Below, one piece after another: positions 44,802-55,011 of a stretch of DNA of 64,000 bases. The DNA comes from Nostocoides sp. HKS02 (GTDB lineage: Bacteria > Actinomycetota > Actinomycetes > Actinomycetales > Dermatophilaceae). The notes below the pieces were generated by a model. It did no database searches. It worked only from the letters and a program-made list of their open reading frames with translations, and was not told the origin of the DNA. The stretch is from the NCBI RefSeq assembly GCF_009707485.1, contig NZ_CP046121.1, positions 2,914,001 through 2,978,000 on the forward strand, in the 5' to 3' direction. A program made the position numbers and the translations under genes. The first letter of the stretch is position 1; every line of letters begins with the position of its first letter.

Positions 44802-46192
44802 TGCGCCGCTCACGACCCGGTGTCGATAGCGAGGGTGGAGAACCGGCGTCCCTGCCCGCGGGTGGGGAACCGGGCGCCGAGGCGTTGCGGTCCTGGCGCC
44901 GGTTCCGCGTCCCGGCCCACCGGGCCACGACCGACGTGGTGGCCGGCGCGTACCCGTTCCTCGCCGAGGCCGGCCTGGGCAACCGCGGGGTGTACGTGGG
45001 CCAGGATGCCTGGTCCGGTGGCGGGTTCTGCTTCGACCCCTGGGTCCTGTACGCCGACGGCGTCCTGACCAACCCCAACTGCCTCCTCGCCGGGGTGGTC
45101 GGCAAGGGCAAGTCGTTCCTGGCCAAGTCCCTGACCACGCGGTCGATTCCGTTCGGGCGGCGGGTCTACGTGCCCGGCGACCCCAAGGGCGAATGGACGG
45201 CCGTCGCGCGCGCGGTCGGCGGGGCCGCGATCACGCTCGGGGGTGGAAGCTGCAACCGGCTCAACCCGCTCGACCCCGGCCCCCGCGTCCCCGGAATAGG
45301 CGAAGACGCCTGGCGGGCCGAGGTGACCCGGCGGCGCCGCACCCTGTTGCGGTCTTTGGCCGAGGCGGCCCTGCGCCGGCCGCTGGTGGCCGTGGAACAC
45401 ACCGCCCTGGATGCCGCGCTGGCCCACGCCGTCGCCCGTGCGTCCGCGCCGACGCTGCCCGCCGTGGTCGACGGCCTGCTCGAGCCGCGGGTCGCGATCG
45501 CCGGTGCCACCACCGCCGAGCTCACGCGGGACGGCCGCGATGTGGGGCACGCGTTGCGGCGCCTGGTCGCCGGGGACCTCGCCGGGCTCTTCGACGGGCC
45601 GTCGACGGTGGGCTTCGACCCGTCCCTGCCCCTGGTGTCCCTGGACCTCTCCGCAATCCAGGGCTCGGACGAGCTGATCGCCATGGTCATGACCTGCGCG
45701 TCCACCTGGATGGAAGCCGCCCTGGCCGATCCAGGCGCAGGGCAACGCTGGGTGGTCTATGACGAAGCGTGGCGCCTCATGCGCCAGCCAGCGCTGCTTG
45801 CACGAATGCAGGCCCAATGGAAGCTGTCCAGGGGTCTGGGCATCGCCAATCTCCTGATCGTGCACCGCCTGTCCGACCTCGACGCCGTCGGTGAGGCCGA
45901 CAGCCAGTCGCGCAACCTCGCCCGCGGCCTACTCGCCGACTGCTCCACCACCATCACCTACCAGCAGGAATACAGCGAATCAGTCCGGACCGCAACCGAG
46001 CTCGGCCTCACCAGCGTCGAACGCGACCAGCTACCCGACCTCCAGCAAGGCGAAGGCCTGTGGCGGGTAGGCGGCCACGCATACATCGTGCGCCACGTCG
46101 CGACGGCGGCCGAAAAGGCGATCTTTGAGACCGGGTCGAGGATGGGCGCGGCAACCAACGGGTTCCCTGGTCCCGGGGGCGAAATCGCTTGA
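44801..46192 (+). CDS. VirB4-like T4SS ATPase 1
   Basis: The 463-residue protein has Walker A AGVVGKGKSFLAKSL (about 95-110), PGDPKGEW, and Walker B WVVYDEAWRLM with nearby LSRGLGIANLLIVHRLSDLD. It is the ATPase partner of the SCO6880-like protein and would energise substrate transfer. It lacks the N-terminal VirB4 domain, which here may be supplied by the SCO6880-like protein. Confidence 0.85.
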   Translation: MRRSRPGVDSEGGEPASLPAGGEPGAEALRSWRRFRVPAHRATTDVVAGAYPFLAEAGLGNRGVYVGQDAWSGGGFCFDPWVLYADGVLTNPNCLLAGVVGKGKSFLAKSLTTRSIPFGRRVYVPGDPKGEWTAVARAVGGAAITLGGGSCNRLNPLDPGPRVPGIGEDAWRAEVTRRRRTLLRSLAEAALRRPLVAVEHTALDAALAHAVARASAPTLPAVVDGLLEPRVAIAGATTAELTRDGRDVGHALRRLVAGDLAGLFDGPSTVGFDPSLPLVSLDLSAIQGSDELIAMVMTCASTWMEAALADPGAGQRWVVYDEAWRLMRQPALLARMQAQWKLSRGLGIANLLIVHRLSDLDAVGEADSQSRNLARGLLADCSTTITYQQEYSESVRTATELGLTSVERDQLPDLQQGEGLWRVGGHAYIVRHVATAAEKAIFETGSRMGAATNGFPGPGGEIA

Positions 46193-46387
46193 ACCGCCTC
46201 CCCGGCTGTCGGGTTGCAGGCATCCCGCCGCTCTTGTCGGAAAGTCTCTCGGTGGGACGCTGAAGGTAAACAGATCGTAAGTAATGATCCCAAATGCCAA
46301 CAATCCCTGGACTGAGGTGCTAGGGGCGGCGTTAATGGTTGGGCCGCGGGTGGGTGGTCGCTCGCACCAAACCGATTGGGGACGATC

Positions 46388-46642
46388 ATGCATACGTTGA
46401 ACACGGCCCTGGCGGCGGCTGCCAACACCGGCGGCCTGCAGTCGTGGATCCGGTCGAACATCATCCCACTGTTGCTCTTGCTCATAGCCGTCATGCTCTT
46501 CGTGTTGGCCCAGCGTGGCGACAACGCCAAGGCGATGAAGGTCGTGGCAGGCGTCATCATCGCCTTGGCTGTGCTGGGGCTGGCGAGCAGCGGAAACGCC
46601 GACAACCTAGGCTCGTGGATGGCCGGTCTGGTCACGGGCTGA
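46388..46642 (+). CDS. Small T4SS membrane protein (pilin-like)
   Basis: The 84-residue protein has two hydrophobic segments (IIPLLLLLIAVMLFVLAQ; VVAGVIIALAVLGLA), a VirB2-like build. ATG 46388 follows GGGGAC; a TTG at 46376 is less likely. A 195-base gap upstream suggests its own promoter. Confidence 0.6.
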   Translation: MHTLNTALAAAANTGGLQSWIRSNIIPLLLLLIAVMLFVLAQRGDNAKAMKVVAGVIIALAVLGLASSGNADNLGSWMAGLVTG

Positions 46643-46646
46643 GCCG

Positions 46647-47081
46647 ATGCGCCTCCCAGTCGATGACGAGATCTACAACGTCGACGCGGTCTGGCTCGGC
46701 CCGCCGCACAAGACGTTGCCGTTCCGGGCACGGTATGTCGCTTACGCGGTGGGCGCACTGGTCTTCGTGCTCTTGCAGATCATTGAGCGGCGGCTGGGCA
46801 TCGGCTTGGGGTTCTTCAGCCTGGCCTACAGCGTGCTCGCCACCGTCGGGCTGACCCGGCTGATCCTGTCCGTGGTCGACGCGGATCGGCCCGTCAGCTC
46901 CGTTGTTGCGGCGTTCGCCCATGAGGTCGGCGCGCCACGAGAGCGCTCCAAGCCCACCGTTGGCCACGTTCACCCGGCTCGGGTTCGTGCTGTCCCCACA
47001 CGCCTGAGCCGGGCCCAACGCAAGGCGGCCCGAGCCACCGCGGCGGCGACACCGGTACCAACTCCCCCGGAGGGGTCGTGA
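46647..47081 (+). CDS. Small T4SS membrane protein (PrgI/VirB3-like)
   Basis: The 144-residue protein has two adjacent hydrophobic segments (YVAYAVGALVFVLLQII; GLGFFSLAYSVLATVGLT) and a basic Ala/Pro-rich tail, consistent with the VirB3-type protein often encoded just before VirB4. It overlaps the next start as GTGA. Confidence 0.6.
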   Translation: MRLPVDDEIYNVDAVWLGPPHKTLPFRARYVAYAVGALVFVLLQIIERRLGIGLGFFSLAYSVLATVGLTRLILSVVDADRPVSSVVAAFAHEVGAPRERSKPTVGHVHPARVRAVPTRLSRAQRKAARATAAATPVPTPPEGS

Positions 47082-49656
47082 GCGGGAAGACCGGTCTGGC
47101 TCTACGCAGGATCAGCGGCCACTGCACCGTGACCGCGGACCGCATCTACGCCTGGTACCGCCTCGACCCGCAGGGCTGGTCCTTCCGACCGGACAGCATC
47201 CGCGAGCAGGTCATCATCGACGGCGCCGACGTCTACGCCCAGCTCGCCAAGCGGAGCCTGCACCTGCGGGTGACGACGAGGCCGTACCCGGTCAGCAGCT
47301 GGGCTGCCGCGCACGACGCGAACGCCCCTGCCCCGCTGCCCGGCTGGCGCGAGTACCTCCTGACCGACCAGCGGCACCTCTCGGGGCGGAGCATGGCCGA
47401 CAAGGAGGTGTACCTCGGGGTCGAGATCCCGGCACGCAAGGGCCTGTACAAGGCCCTCGGTGGCCTGGCCGGGACCTTCTCCGACCGCGAGGTCGCGGCG
47501 CTGTCCAAGCAGATCCGCGCCACCGACCAGGTCATGTCCTCCCCGGGCATGGATGGTGCCCCGGCGACCCCCCGCGAGCTGGAGTGGCTGCTGCACCGCT
47601 CCTGCTCCCTGGGCCTGCCCGCGCCGCTGACTCTGGGCGCTGTGGACGACGGGCGGTGGGAGGAGGAGGACCTGCACGAGTTCACCGACCACGTGCAGTG
47701 GTTCGCCGAGCCCTATGCCCGCCCATCCGGGTGATCGGGGAGAACGAGAACCAGCGCATCGAGCGACACGTCTGCGTCCTGTCCCTGGGCCGGATGACCG
47801 ACCTGGAGATCCCCGCGGGGGTCCCCTGGATCCAGCGCACCGACCAGCTCGGCTTCCCTGTGGAGTGGTCGGCCCGGGTCAACGTGGAGGACTCTGCCAA
47901 GGTCGGCGCGGCCATGCGACGCAATATCCAGAAGATCCGCGCGCAGAAGGACCACTACGAGCTCGAGCACCACGAACCGGCGCCGGGCGCGCTGGACCGT
48001 CAGGCTGACAAGGCCCTGGGGGTGGAGGACGAGATCTCGATGGGTCTGTCCGGTCTGTCCACGAGGACCTCGGGCTGGTACCGCATCGCCGTGGCCGGCG
48101 ACTCGGAGGAGGAGGCGCTGGAGCGCGCGAGCCTGTTGCGCAAGCTCTATGCCCCACAGATCACCATCTCCCGCCCGGCGGACCAGTACGCCGTGGCGCG
48201 CGAGTTCATCCCCGGAGAGAAGCTGGGCTCTACGGCATACAAGCGACGGATGCCGGTCACGACCCTGGCCGCCGCCGTGCCCGCCGCGACCGCCAAGGTC
48301 GGAGACCGCGTGGGCATCCACCTGGGGGAGACGTCCGGGACGAGCGCCCGCGTCGTCACCTGGGAGCCCTGGGAAACCACCGAGGCGCGGGAGGAGTCCG
48401 GGCTGGCGGTGCTGTGCGCCGGGTTGGGCGGTGGCAAGTCCACGGCGGGCGGCAACATCATCTACCGAACCGTGATGCAGGGCGTCCCGTGGACCGTGCT
48501 CGACCCCTCCGGGCGCCTGACTGCCTTGTGCCGGCTGCCCGAGCTGGCGGAGGTGTCCCAGGCGATCGACCTGCTGGACGCCCCACCTGGCGCCTTGTGT
48601 ACCTACCGGGTGATCGCCGAACCGCGCCGGGCGCACTACGCCTCCGACCTGGACTGGCAAGTGGCCAAGGACCAGGCGCAGGACACCCGCCGGTTGTTGA
48701 CCTCCAGCGTCCTGCGGGCGATGCTGCCCCGCCAGCTGCAGGACCACGTCCTGACCGAGGTGGCGCTGATGCGGGCGGTCGGTGCCGTGTCCGCGAACCA
48801 GACGTCGTCCACGGTCGAGGTGGTCAACGAGCTGCGCCGCCTCGACGGGGACCCGGACCTGCGCCGCCACGCCGGGTACATGGCCGACTTCCTCTTCGAG
48901 GCAGCCAAGACCAGCCACGGGCGGCTCATCTTCCCGGCCGGGTACCAGCTGGACTATGGGCGCACCGACCCGCTGCTGACCGTGTACAGCCTTCGGGGCC
49001 TGGCGCTGCCGGACGAGTCCACCGCCAACAGTGAGGACCTGGACGAGCGGCTGTCCATGTGCGTGCTCTACCTCGCCGCGTGGCTGACCCAGCGCGGCAT
49101 GTACCTCGGAGACGTCAACGCCCGCAAAGGCATCTTCATCGACGAGGCCTGGGCCCTGTCCACGTTCAGCACCGGCCGACGGTTCATCGACCGCGCAGCC
49201 CGCGACTCCCGCAAGCACAACACCCGCGTGCTGATGGCCTCCCAGAACCCCGCCGACCTCCTGCGGCTCGACCTGGCCAACCTCATTTCCGCCGCCTTCA
49301 TCGGCCGCCTCACCGGTGAGGATGCGCAACGGGACGCGCTGCGGTTCCTTCCGGGGATCCGCGACGGGATGGGGTACGAGCAGATCTTCGGCACATTGTC
49401 CCGCCCCACCAGGGAGGGCCGACGCGGCGCCCGTGAGTTCATCTTCTCCGACGGCACCGGTGGCATCGAACGGATACGGATGGACCTGTCCGCGCACCCG
49501 CGCCTGCTCGAAGCCTTGAACACCACCGCCGAACCGGCCAAAGCCCTCAACCGGGTCGCCCGCGCCGAGCTCACCGCCCAAGACGCCTCAGCTGAGGACA
49601 CCACGGGTGAGGGCAACGCGGTTGACGACGACGACGCCGATCGGGAGAGCGCCTGA
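47078..49656 (+). CDS. VirB4-like T4SS ATPase 2, frameshifted
   Basis: The N-terminal VirB4-type domain reads from GTG 47078 to a premature TGA after QWFAEPYARP; the rest continues in another frame from VIGENENQRIERHVCVLSLG to 49656. One additional C in the run 47722-47724 restores one protein of about 860 residues. The C-terminal part has Walker A AGLGGGKSTAGG (about 448-459) and Walker B GIFIDEAW (about 685), then SQNPADLLRL. It is the full-length VirB4-type motor of the conjugation apparatus. Confidence 0.83.
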
Positions 49657-49657
49657 C

Positions 49658-51661
49658 ATGGACACCACCCGGCGGACGGTATGCCGCGTCCTCGCCCTCA
49701 TCGCGATCGCGGCCGGTCTATGCCTGGCAGTGTCCGGGTCGGCGTCAGCGTCACCATCGTTTCCGGGGATCCCGGACTGCAAGGACGCGCCCACCGCGCA
49801 ACTGCCCGGCAGCGGCATCACCGGGTTCCTGGACGAGGGGCCGAAGACACCTCCCGCTCCCATGGATCCGTTCGTGGCGCACCCGCGCACGAGTGTCTAT
49901 GAGCAGTACGGGTACGCCGGGCTGTCCTGGCAGACCTATGACCTCGGCTGCGGCGGCGGTCTGCGGGACATCAACGCCAGCATGGACACCGCGACCGGGA
50001 ACCTTCTCCTCTCGGCCGCAACCTGGGGCACGGCTGCCACCAACGGGCTGCACAACAAGGTCGCTCACCCCGAGCAGTACATGGCGCCCCTGGACGACGT
50101 TGTCGCCGCGGTCACCCAGCGGTTGCACGACTCCATCTGGAGTCCCTGGGGTGGTGCCGCGCTCCTCGGCGTGGGTGCGCTGCTGTTGTTCTACTCACTG
50201 CACGGACGCCTTTCGGCTGTCACCTCGGCCGCTGCCTGGGCGCTGCTGGTCCTGACCGTTGTTGCCGGGATCGGTCAGTACCCCACCCGGGTCGCGACCT
50301 TCTTCGACGGCACCGTCACGTCCAGCATCTCGGCCATTAACTCCGGCGTGGGTGGGCTCACCAACCTGCCCGCCTCCTCAGACCCCGCCCGCGCCCAAGG
50401 AGCTCTGGTCGTAGACCGGGTCCTCTACGACAACTGGCTGCGCGGAGAGCTCGGCTCCAGCGACTCACCGGCCGCGAAACGGTGGGGGCCAACGCTGTTC
50501 AAGGCCAGCGCCTTCACCTGGGCCGAAGCCGCACAGGCCGCCAAGGACCCCGAAGCCGGGCGGCGGATGGCCGAGAAGAAGGCCGAGGAATGGAAGGCCA
50601 CTGCCGCGGACATCCAGCAGAACGACCCCGTGGCCTACAGCGCCCTGCAGGGCAAAGCAGGAGGACGGACCGGCACCGGCCTCATGGTCGCGCTCGGATC
50701 CACCTTCAGCCTGCTGTTCCGGCTGGTCGCCGACATCTTCCTGTTCGCCGGCCTGGTCATGCTGCGCCTGCTGGTGATGCTGTTCCCCGCCGTCGCCGTC
50801 GTCGGCGTGATGGCACCCATGGCCGCCATCGTGCGCCGCGTGTTCGCCATGGGCGGCGCCGCCATCATCAACGTCATCGCGTTCTCCGCCGGCTCCGCCG
50901 TGCACACCACCGTGATCTCCGCCGTCCTTAGCCGCGCCACCAACGCCGGAATGGGCGTGCTCGGCCTGGTGCTGTGCCTGGTCGTCACCGCCGCCGCGTT
51001 CGTCGTGCTCTACCCGCTGCTCAGCTTCACCAGCATCCTGGGCCAGTCCGGCGAAGGGCACCGGCTGCTACGCCGGGGAGGCCGCGAAGTCTGGAACTAC
51101 GCGCTGCGCCGACAGGCGACCAAGGACGGCATCACGGCGGGAGAGCACGAGCTCGAGGAGCAGCAGATGCCAGTCCCGACCACCTCGACCACGCCGAGCC
51201 GGACCGTTCGCCTGGTCAACCTCCCGGCCGAGACCTTCTCGCGCCCAGCGGCATCGGGGTTCCCTGACCTCAGGGACGGCGAACGATTCCTGCGTGCACC
51301 CGCCCACATGCAACTCTCATCCGTCGAAGACCCACGGGCCCATCACGGCGGCGGTGCGCGTGACGTCTCGGCCTCGGATGCATTCCCTTCGGCTGACGCC
51401 ACGCGCGAGGATCCGGCATACGTCCTCGCCGGAGGTGTCGACGCAACCGTCACGCCCGGGACCGAACGGCAGCCCTTGGTGGAACGCGGTCAAGTGCTCA
51501 GCGGCGTCCTGGTCGACGAGGTGCCCCAAAACGCCCGGGCCCTCGACAACCTCGCGCACGACTCGCACACACTGTTCCGCCGCGACGGGATCGGTCCCCG
51601 CCTCTACGACCCCGACACCCGACGCACGGTCCCCAGTGTGCAGGACCGGAGCGTGGAATGA
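49658..51661 (+). CDS. Large polytopic T4SS membrane protein
   Basis: The 667-residue protein has a signal peptide (VLALIAIAAGLCLAVSGSAS), an outside domain with Cys, two central membrane segments around WGGAALLGVGALLLFYSL and a second group (LLFRLVADIFLFAGLVMLRL and following) before a long polar tail. This resembles the TrbL/VirB6-related protein with a signal peptide that follows VirB4 in actinobacterial elements. It starts one base after the ATPase stop. Confidence 0.7.
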   Translation: MDTTRRTVCRVLALIAIAAGLCLAVSGSASASPSFPGIPDCKDAPTAQLPGSGITGFLDEGPKTPPAPMDPFVAHPRTSVYEQYGYAGLSWQTYDLGCGGGLRDINASMDTATGNLLLSAATWGTAATNGLHNKVAHPEQYMAPLDDVVAAVTQRLHDSIWSPWGGAALLGVGALLLFYSLHGRLSAVTSAAAWALLVLTVVAGIGQYPTRVATFFDGTVTSSISAINSGVGGLTNLPASSDPARAQGALVVDRVLYDNWLRGELGSSDSPAAKRWGPTLFKASAFTWAEAAQAAKDPEAGRRMAEKKAEEWKATAADIQQNDPVAYSALQGKAGGRTGTGLMVALGSTFSLLFRLVADIFLFAGLVMLRLLVMLFPAVAVVGVMAPMAAIVRRVFAMGGAAIINVIAFSAGSAVHTTVISAVLSRATNAGMGVLGLVLCLVVTAAAFVVLYPLLSFTSILGQSGEGHRLLRRGGREVWNYALRRQATKDGITAGEHELEEQQMPVPTTSTTPSRTVRLVNLPAETFSRPAASGFPDLRDGERFLRAPAHMQLSSVEDPRAHHGGGARDVSASDAFPSADATREDPAYVLAGGVDATVTPGTERQPLVERGQVLSGVLVDEVPQNARALDNLAHDSHTLFRRDGIGPRLYDPDTRRTVPSVQDRSVE

Positions 51662-52269
51662 ACCCCGCCACCTGGGGTCGTGCCCTGCGCTGGCCCCTGT
51701 GGTCCTGGCGCAACCTGACCATCACCGCCGTGGTGGTCCTGGCGGTCATGGCCAGCCTCGGACGCCTCACCGCATCCCCGCGCGCGTCCACGACGGCATC
51801 GGCCACCACGGCCACCGCTACGGCGAGCCCGACCGTTCCTGCCAGCGCCACCCCGACCACCCCCGCATCTCCCTCCTCCGCGCCCAGCGCCGCGCCAGCG
51901 CCACCGTCTGACGTCCACTCGCCCGTCGCCTCAGCGGCTGCCTTCGCTGCGGCCTGGGCGCGGACGACGCTCAGCGGACCGGCATGGCTGGCAGGCCTGA
52001 AGCCCTGGGCCACCGCATCCCTCCTCAGCTCGCTCGATGGCACAGATCCCCGGCAGGTGCCGGCCACGCGTGTCACCGGCGATGCCGCACTCGTGAAAAC
52101 CACTCCGACGTCAGCAACGGTCACCGTCCCCACCGACGGCGGCCGCATAAACATCACGTTGGTCCGCACCGGCGGCACGTGGAAGGCCAACGCGCTAGCG
52201 CCCGATGACGCACCCCCCGGCGCACCCACGCCATCGCTGGTGCCAGGGCAGTCCGCGACCGGGAACTGA
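51658..52269 (+). CDS. Membrane-anchored conjugal transfer protein
   Basis: The 203-residue protein has one membrane segment (NLTITAVVVLAVMASLG), an Ala/Thr/Pro-rich linker and a small soluble domain. The build parallels the gene at 41102 and suggests a VirB8/TcpC-like or lipoprotein-like channel component. ATGA overlap with the previous gene. Confidence 0.55.
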   Translation: MNPATWGRALRWPLWSWRNLTITAVVVLAVMASLGRLTASPRASTTASATTATATASPTVPASATPTTPASPSSAPSAAPAPPSDVHSPVASAAAFAAAWARTTLSGPAWLAGLKPWATASLLSSLDGTDPRQVPATRVTGDAALVKTTPTSATVTVPTDGGRINITLVRTGGTWKANALAPDDAPPGAPTPSLVPGQSATGN

Positions 52270-52271
52270 AC

Positions 52272-53399
52272 ATGCCGGCGCCGATCCTTCTCGCCGCCGG
52301 GCAGGTCGCCCGCAAGGTGGTCCTGCGCCGACTAGCGAGGCTCACACTCATCGCGCTGCCGGTCGTGCTGGTCGGCGGTGCCGCGGTAACGGTGTTCGCC
52401 GTCCTGGTGAGCTCGTCCGGAGGCGACGACTCCACCACAGCCCCGAGGGGCAACGGCTGCTCGACCCTGATGGCTGGCTCACGTCAGACGGCAGCCGGCT
52501 TGAACGCTCAGCAGCTCGCGAACGCACAGACCATCGTCGCCGTCGGCAGGCAGCTGAAGGTTCCGGCATACGGGTGGGTCATCGCCGTGGCCACAGCCCT
52601 GCAGGAGTCCAGCCTCACCAACCTCTCCGGTGGCGACCTCGACAGCGTCGGGCTCTTCCAACAGCGCACCGGCTGGGGGCCCGCAGCCGCGCGACTGAAC
52701 CCCGAAACAGCGGCACGAATGTTCTACGAGGGCGGGCAAGGCGGCCAGAAGGGCCTGCTCCAGGTCCCCGGTTTCCAGTCGATGACCCTCACCCAGGCAG
52801 CGCAGTCCGTGCAGCACAGCGCCTTCCCCGACGCCTACGCCCGCTGGGAACCGATAGCCAAGCAGATAGTCGCCGACCCCAGCGTCCTGTCCGCGACCTG
52901 CTACACCGCCGCCGACTACCACGGCGACGGCACCAGCGGCTCCCACGTCGTGGCCGCCGCCCTGCAATACCTCGGCACACCCTACAGCTGGGGCGGCGGC
53001 GGCATCGGTGGCCCAGGCCTGGGAATCGGACTCGGTGGTACCACCGTCGGGTTCGACTGCTCATCTCTCGTGCAGTACGCCTACCACCAGGCCACCGGCC
53101 TGATGCTGCCCCGAGTCACTGATGCCCAGGCCGCCGCTCTCCCGCACGTGCCACCCGGATCACCGCTGCGGGCCGGGGACCTGCTGTTCTTCCACGCGCC
53201 AGGAGACCCGCCGGGCACCTACCACCACGTCGGCATCTACGACGGGCAAGGCGGCATGGTCCACGCACCGCGCACCGGCGCAACTGTCGAGGTGGTCCAC
53301 GACGTTCTGAGCGACCCCTACTTCAAGTCCCAGCTGGCGCTCGTCGCCCGGCCGGCCACGCAGTCCACCCAGGTCAGGGCGGCAGGCAACCATGGATGA
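52272..53399 (+). CDS. Second transglycosylase-NlpC/P60 cell-wall hydrolase
   Basis: The 375-residue protein has a membrane anchor (LTLIALPVVLVGGAAVTVFA), a lytic-transglycosylase-like region (VATALQESSL, VGLFQQRTGWG) and NlpC/P60 with catalytic Cys in FDCSSLVQYAY and His in YHHVGIYDG. It is a paralogue of the enzyme at 39430. Two such enzymes in one cluster is notable. Confidence 0.88.
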   Translation: MPAPILLAAGQVARKVVLRRLARLTLIALPVVLVGGAAVTVFAVLVSSSGGDDSTTAPRGNGCSTLMAGSRQTAAGLNAQQLANAQTIVAVGRQLKVPAYGWVIAVATALQESSLTNLSGGDLDSVGLFQQRTGWGPAAARLNPETAARMFYEGGQGGQKGLLQVPGFQSMTLTQAAQSVQHSAFPDAYARWEPIAKQIVADPSVLSATCYTAADYHGDGTSGSHVVAAALQYLGTPYSWGGGGIGGPGLGIGLGGTTVGFDCSSLVQYAYHQATGLMLPRVTDAQAAALPHVPPGSPLRAGDLLFFHAPGDPPGTYHHVGIYDGQGGMVHAPRTGATVEVVHDVLSDPYFKSQLALVARPATQSTQVRAAGNHG

Positions 53400-54075
53400 T
53401 CGTCCAATCCCGAACTCTTGCGATGACGAGTACCAAGACCTCGCCTCCCAACGGGTGTCGAGGGCCAATGACGTCAGCGTCCCGGCGCTGCTGATTCGGC
53501 GAGCGAGCGGACTACACGAGCCTCTCCTGGGCCGGCGCGCGCGATACCTCATGACCAGCCACGACCACGACGGCCAGATCACAGCCCACGGCTGGAAGGA
53601 CGGTCTGCGAATCGCCTCCGAAGCCAGCGACCACGTAGACGGCCTAGGAGAGCCAGGGATCTGGATCCAAGAAGAGCGGGACTATTACCAAGATCGCCTC
53701 ACCACCAACCGCTTCGCCGTCGGCCTCTCACGCCTGTGGGTCGAGCAGTACGTGTCAACGCGGGACGCGCCACCAGTGATGAATACACAGCCCTGGCTCG
53801 ACAACCTCAACCGCAACCCGAATACGCCCGAGCTGCGTCCTCTCCAAATGGCTGAAGGACATCCAGACCTGGTCGGACGCCGGGTAGTCATCGTGGCGGA
53901 CACCATCGAGACGGACCTCAGGGCGGTCAGCCCACTTCGCATGACTGACAGTGGTGACCTTGCGCTGACCGTGCTGGCCGAGCGCGACTGGTATCGCTGG
54001 TCGGCGGGAGACTGCGCCAAACAAGCACACTCATCCCTTCGCTGGCAGCCGGCCGCGCGCGTCTGGGTCGAATAG
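53392..54075 (+). CDS. Hypothetical protein ending the transfer operon
   Basis: The 227-residue acidic soluble protein overlaps the hydrolase stop by eight bases. It has no motif I recognise (blocks HDHDGQITAHGWKDGLRIAS and GRRVVIVADTIETDLRAVSP). It is probably part of the element because of the coupling. Confidence 0.6.
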   Translation: MDDRPIPNSCDDEYQDLASQRVSRANDVSVPALLIRRASGLHEPLLGRRARYLMTSHDHDGQITAHGWKDGLRIASEASDHVDGLGEPGIWIQEERDYYQDRLTTNRFAVGLSRLWVEQYVSTRDAPPVMNTQPWLDNLNRNPNTPELRPLQMAEGHPDLVGRRVVIVADTIETDLRAVSPLRMTDSGDLALTVLAERDWYRWSAGDCAKQAHSSLRWQPAARVWVE

Positions 54076-54120
54076 CCAGGCAACTTTGCCGAATCTTAGG
54101 GGCGGGCAGTTGCGGTCTAG

Positions 54121-54288
54121 TGGGCCCTTCCGTGGCGCGCTGTCACGCTCGACTCAGATCACGAGTATGCCCTGATCGATGTGCTGCCTACCGCCCACTA
54201 TGGGCGCCCACTTCACCACTTAGCCCGGCACCCGACCGCCTACTTTGCCGGTGACGTGTTACCCGACTATGTGGAAGCAATCCAGTAG
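54121..54288 (+). pseudogene. Unrecognised protein fragment
   Basis: Between two stops the frame reads RAVTLDSDHEYALIDVLPTA, then HYGRPLHHLARHPTAYFAGD and LPDYVEAIQ. It looks like true protein sequence but has no start codon with a ribosome-binding site. It is probably the 3' end of a lost gene. The rest of the 54076-54438 gap shows nothing definite. Confidence 0.3.
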
Positions 54289-54438
54289 GCGGGGCAGGCG
54301 CACGCGGGAGCCACTGGGCGACGAATTGGTTCCCACCCGCACCTTCCCATCCTGCCATTTTGCGCCCTTCTCATCTGTTTCACATCCCATGCAAATCTTC
54401 ACCATTTGACGTGCCTCCTGGCCCATGGTGAGAGGGGG

Positions 54439-55011
54439 CTACAGCGTCCCAAGTAGTTGACTTTCGAGATCAAGAATGTACTCGCGACATGCGGCTGCCA
54501 AGAGGGGCACGGTGGTCGTTCGGGAGTGCATTCGTCCACTGTGGACGTCTACGTGGATGGACAGCATCTGTTGTCCGATGTCTGGGTCCGCGAGGAGGTA
54601 AGGGGTGAGCGCGCCCAGCCCGTGTGCCAGGCAATTGCGCAGGTTCACGCCCGCTTGGACTTCGCGCCATCCCGCGCAAGTAGAGAGATCGATGGCATGC
54701 GTCGAAGAATAATGCTTGATCCGTTGATCCCACGAGAATGGCGGTTTTGCTGGCGGTTGAAGACCCTTCAAGTCTGCGCAACGTCTAGAAGCGGCGTCAG
54801 TGTAGGCCTCGACCGTGGAGACGAGCCTAAGGACTGCGGTTTCACGCAACCACAGCACGTCGACCCGCGCGGCCGTGAGCATGTCTCGTCGGGGCGGCTC
54901 CCGAAAGAGTTCTGAGCCCGAGGTAGCAGTAGCCCGCGTCATGTCGCTTTCGGCATGGAGGACTAGGACAAGAGCTTCGTCAGTGAGCGCCCATTCGGGT
55001 TCGCTGCTCAC
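54439..55011 (-). CDS. HEPN-motif protein coupled to the reverse transcriptase
   Basis: The 190-residue helical protein has the HEPN ribonuclease motif R-N-C-L-A-H (Arg125, His130) after a helix pair, the expected place. GTG 55011 overlaps the stop of the reverse-transcriptase gene as GTGA, so both proteins are made together. In AbiA-type systems an RT and a HEPN domain are fused in one protein; here they appear as two chains. HEPN enzymes usually cut RNA when activated. The RNase role is inferred from the motif and the context. Confidence 0.65.
   Translation of the reverse strand: MSSEPEWALTDEALVLVLHAESDMTRATATSGSELFREPPRRDMLTAARVDVLWLRETAVLRLVSTVEAYTDAASRRCADLKGLQPPAKPPFSWDQRIKHYSSTHAIDLSTCAGWREVQAGVNLRNCLAHGLGALTPYLLADPDIGQQMLSIHVDVHSGRMHSRTTTVPLLAAACREYILDLESQLLGTL

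Noticed and set aside
47713..49581. A 622-codon reverse ORF opposite the VirB4-like gene
   Set aside because: The forward strand has Walker motifs and family blocks; the reverse product is low-complexity Gly/Val/Gln-rich.
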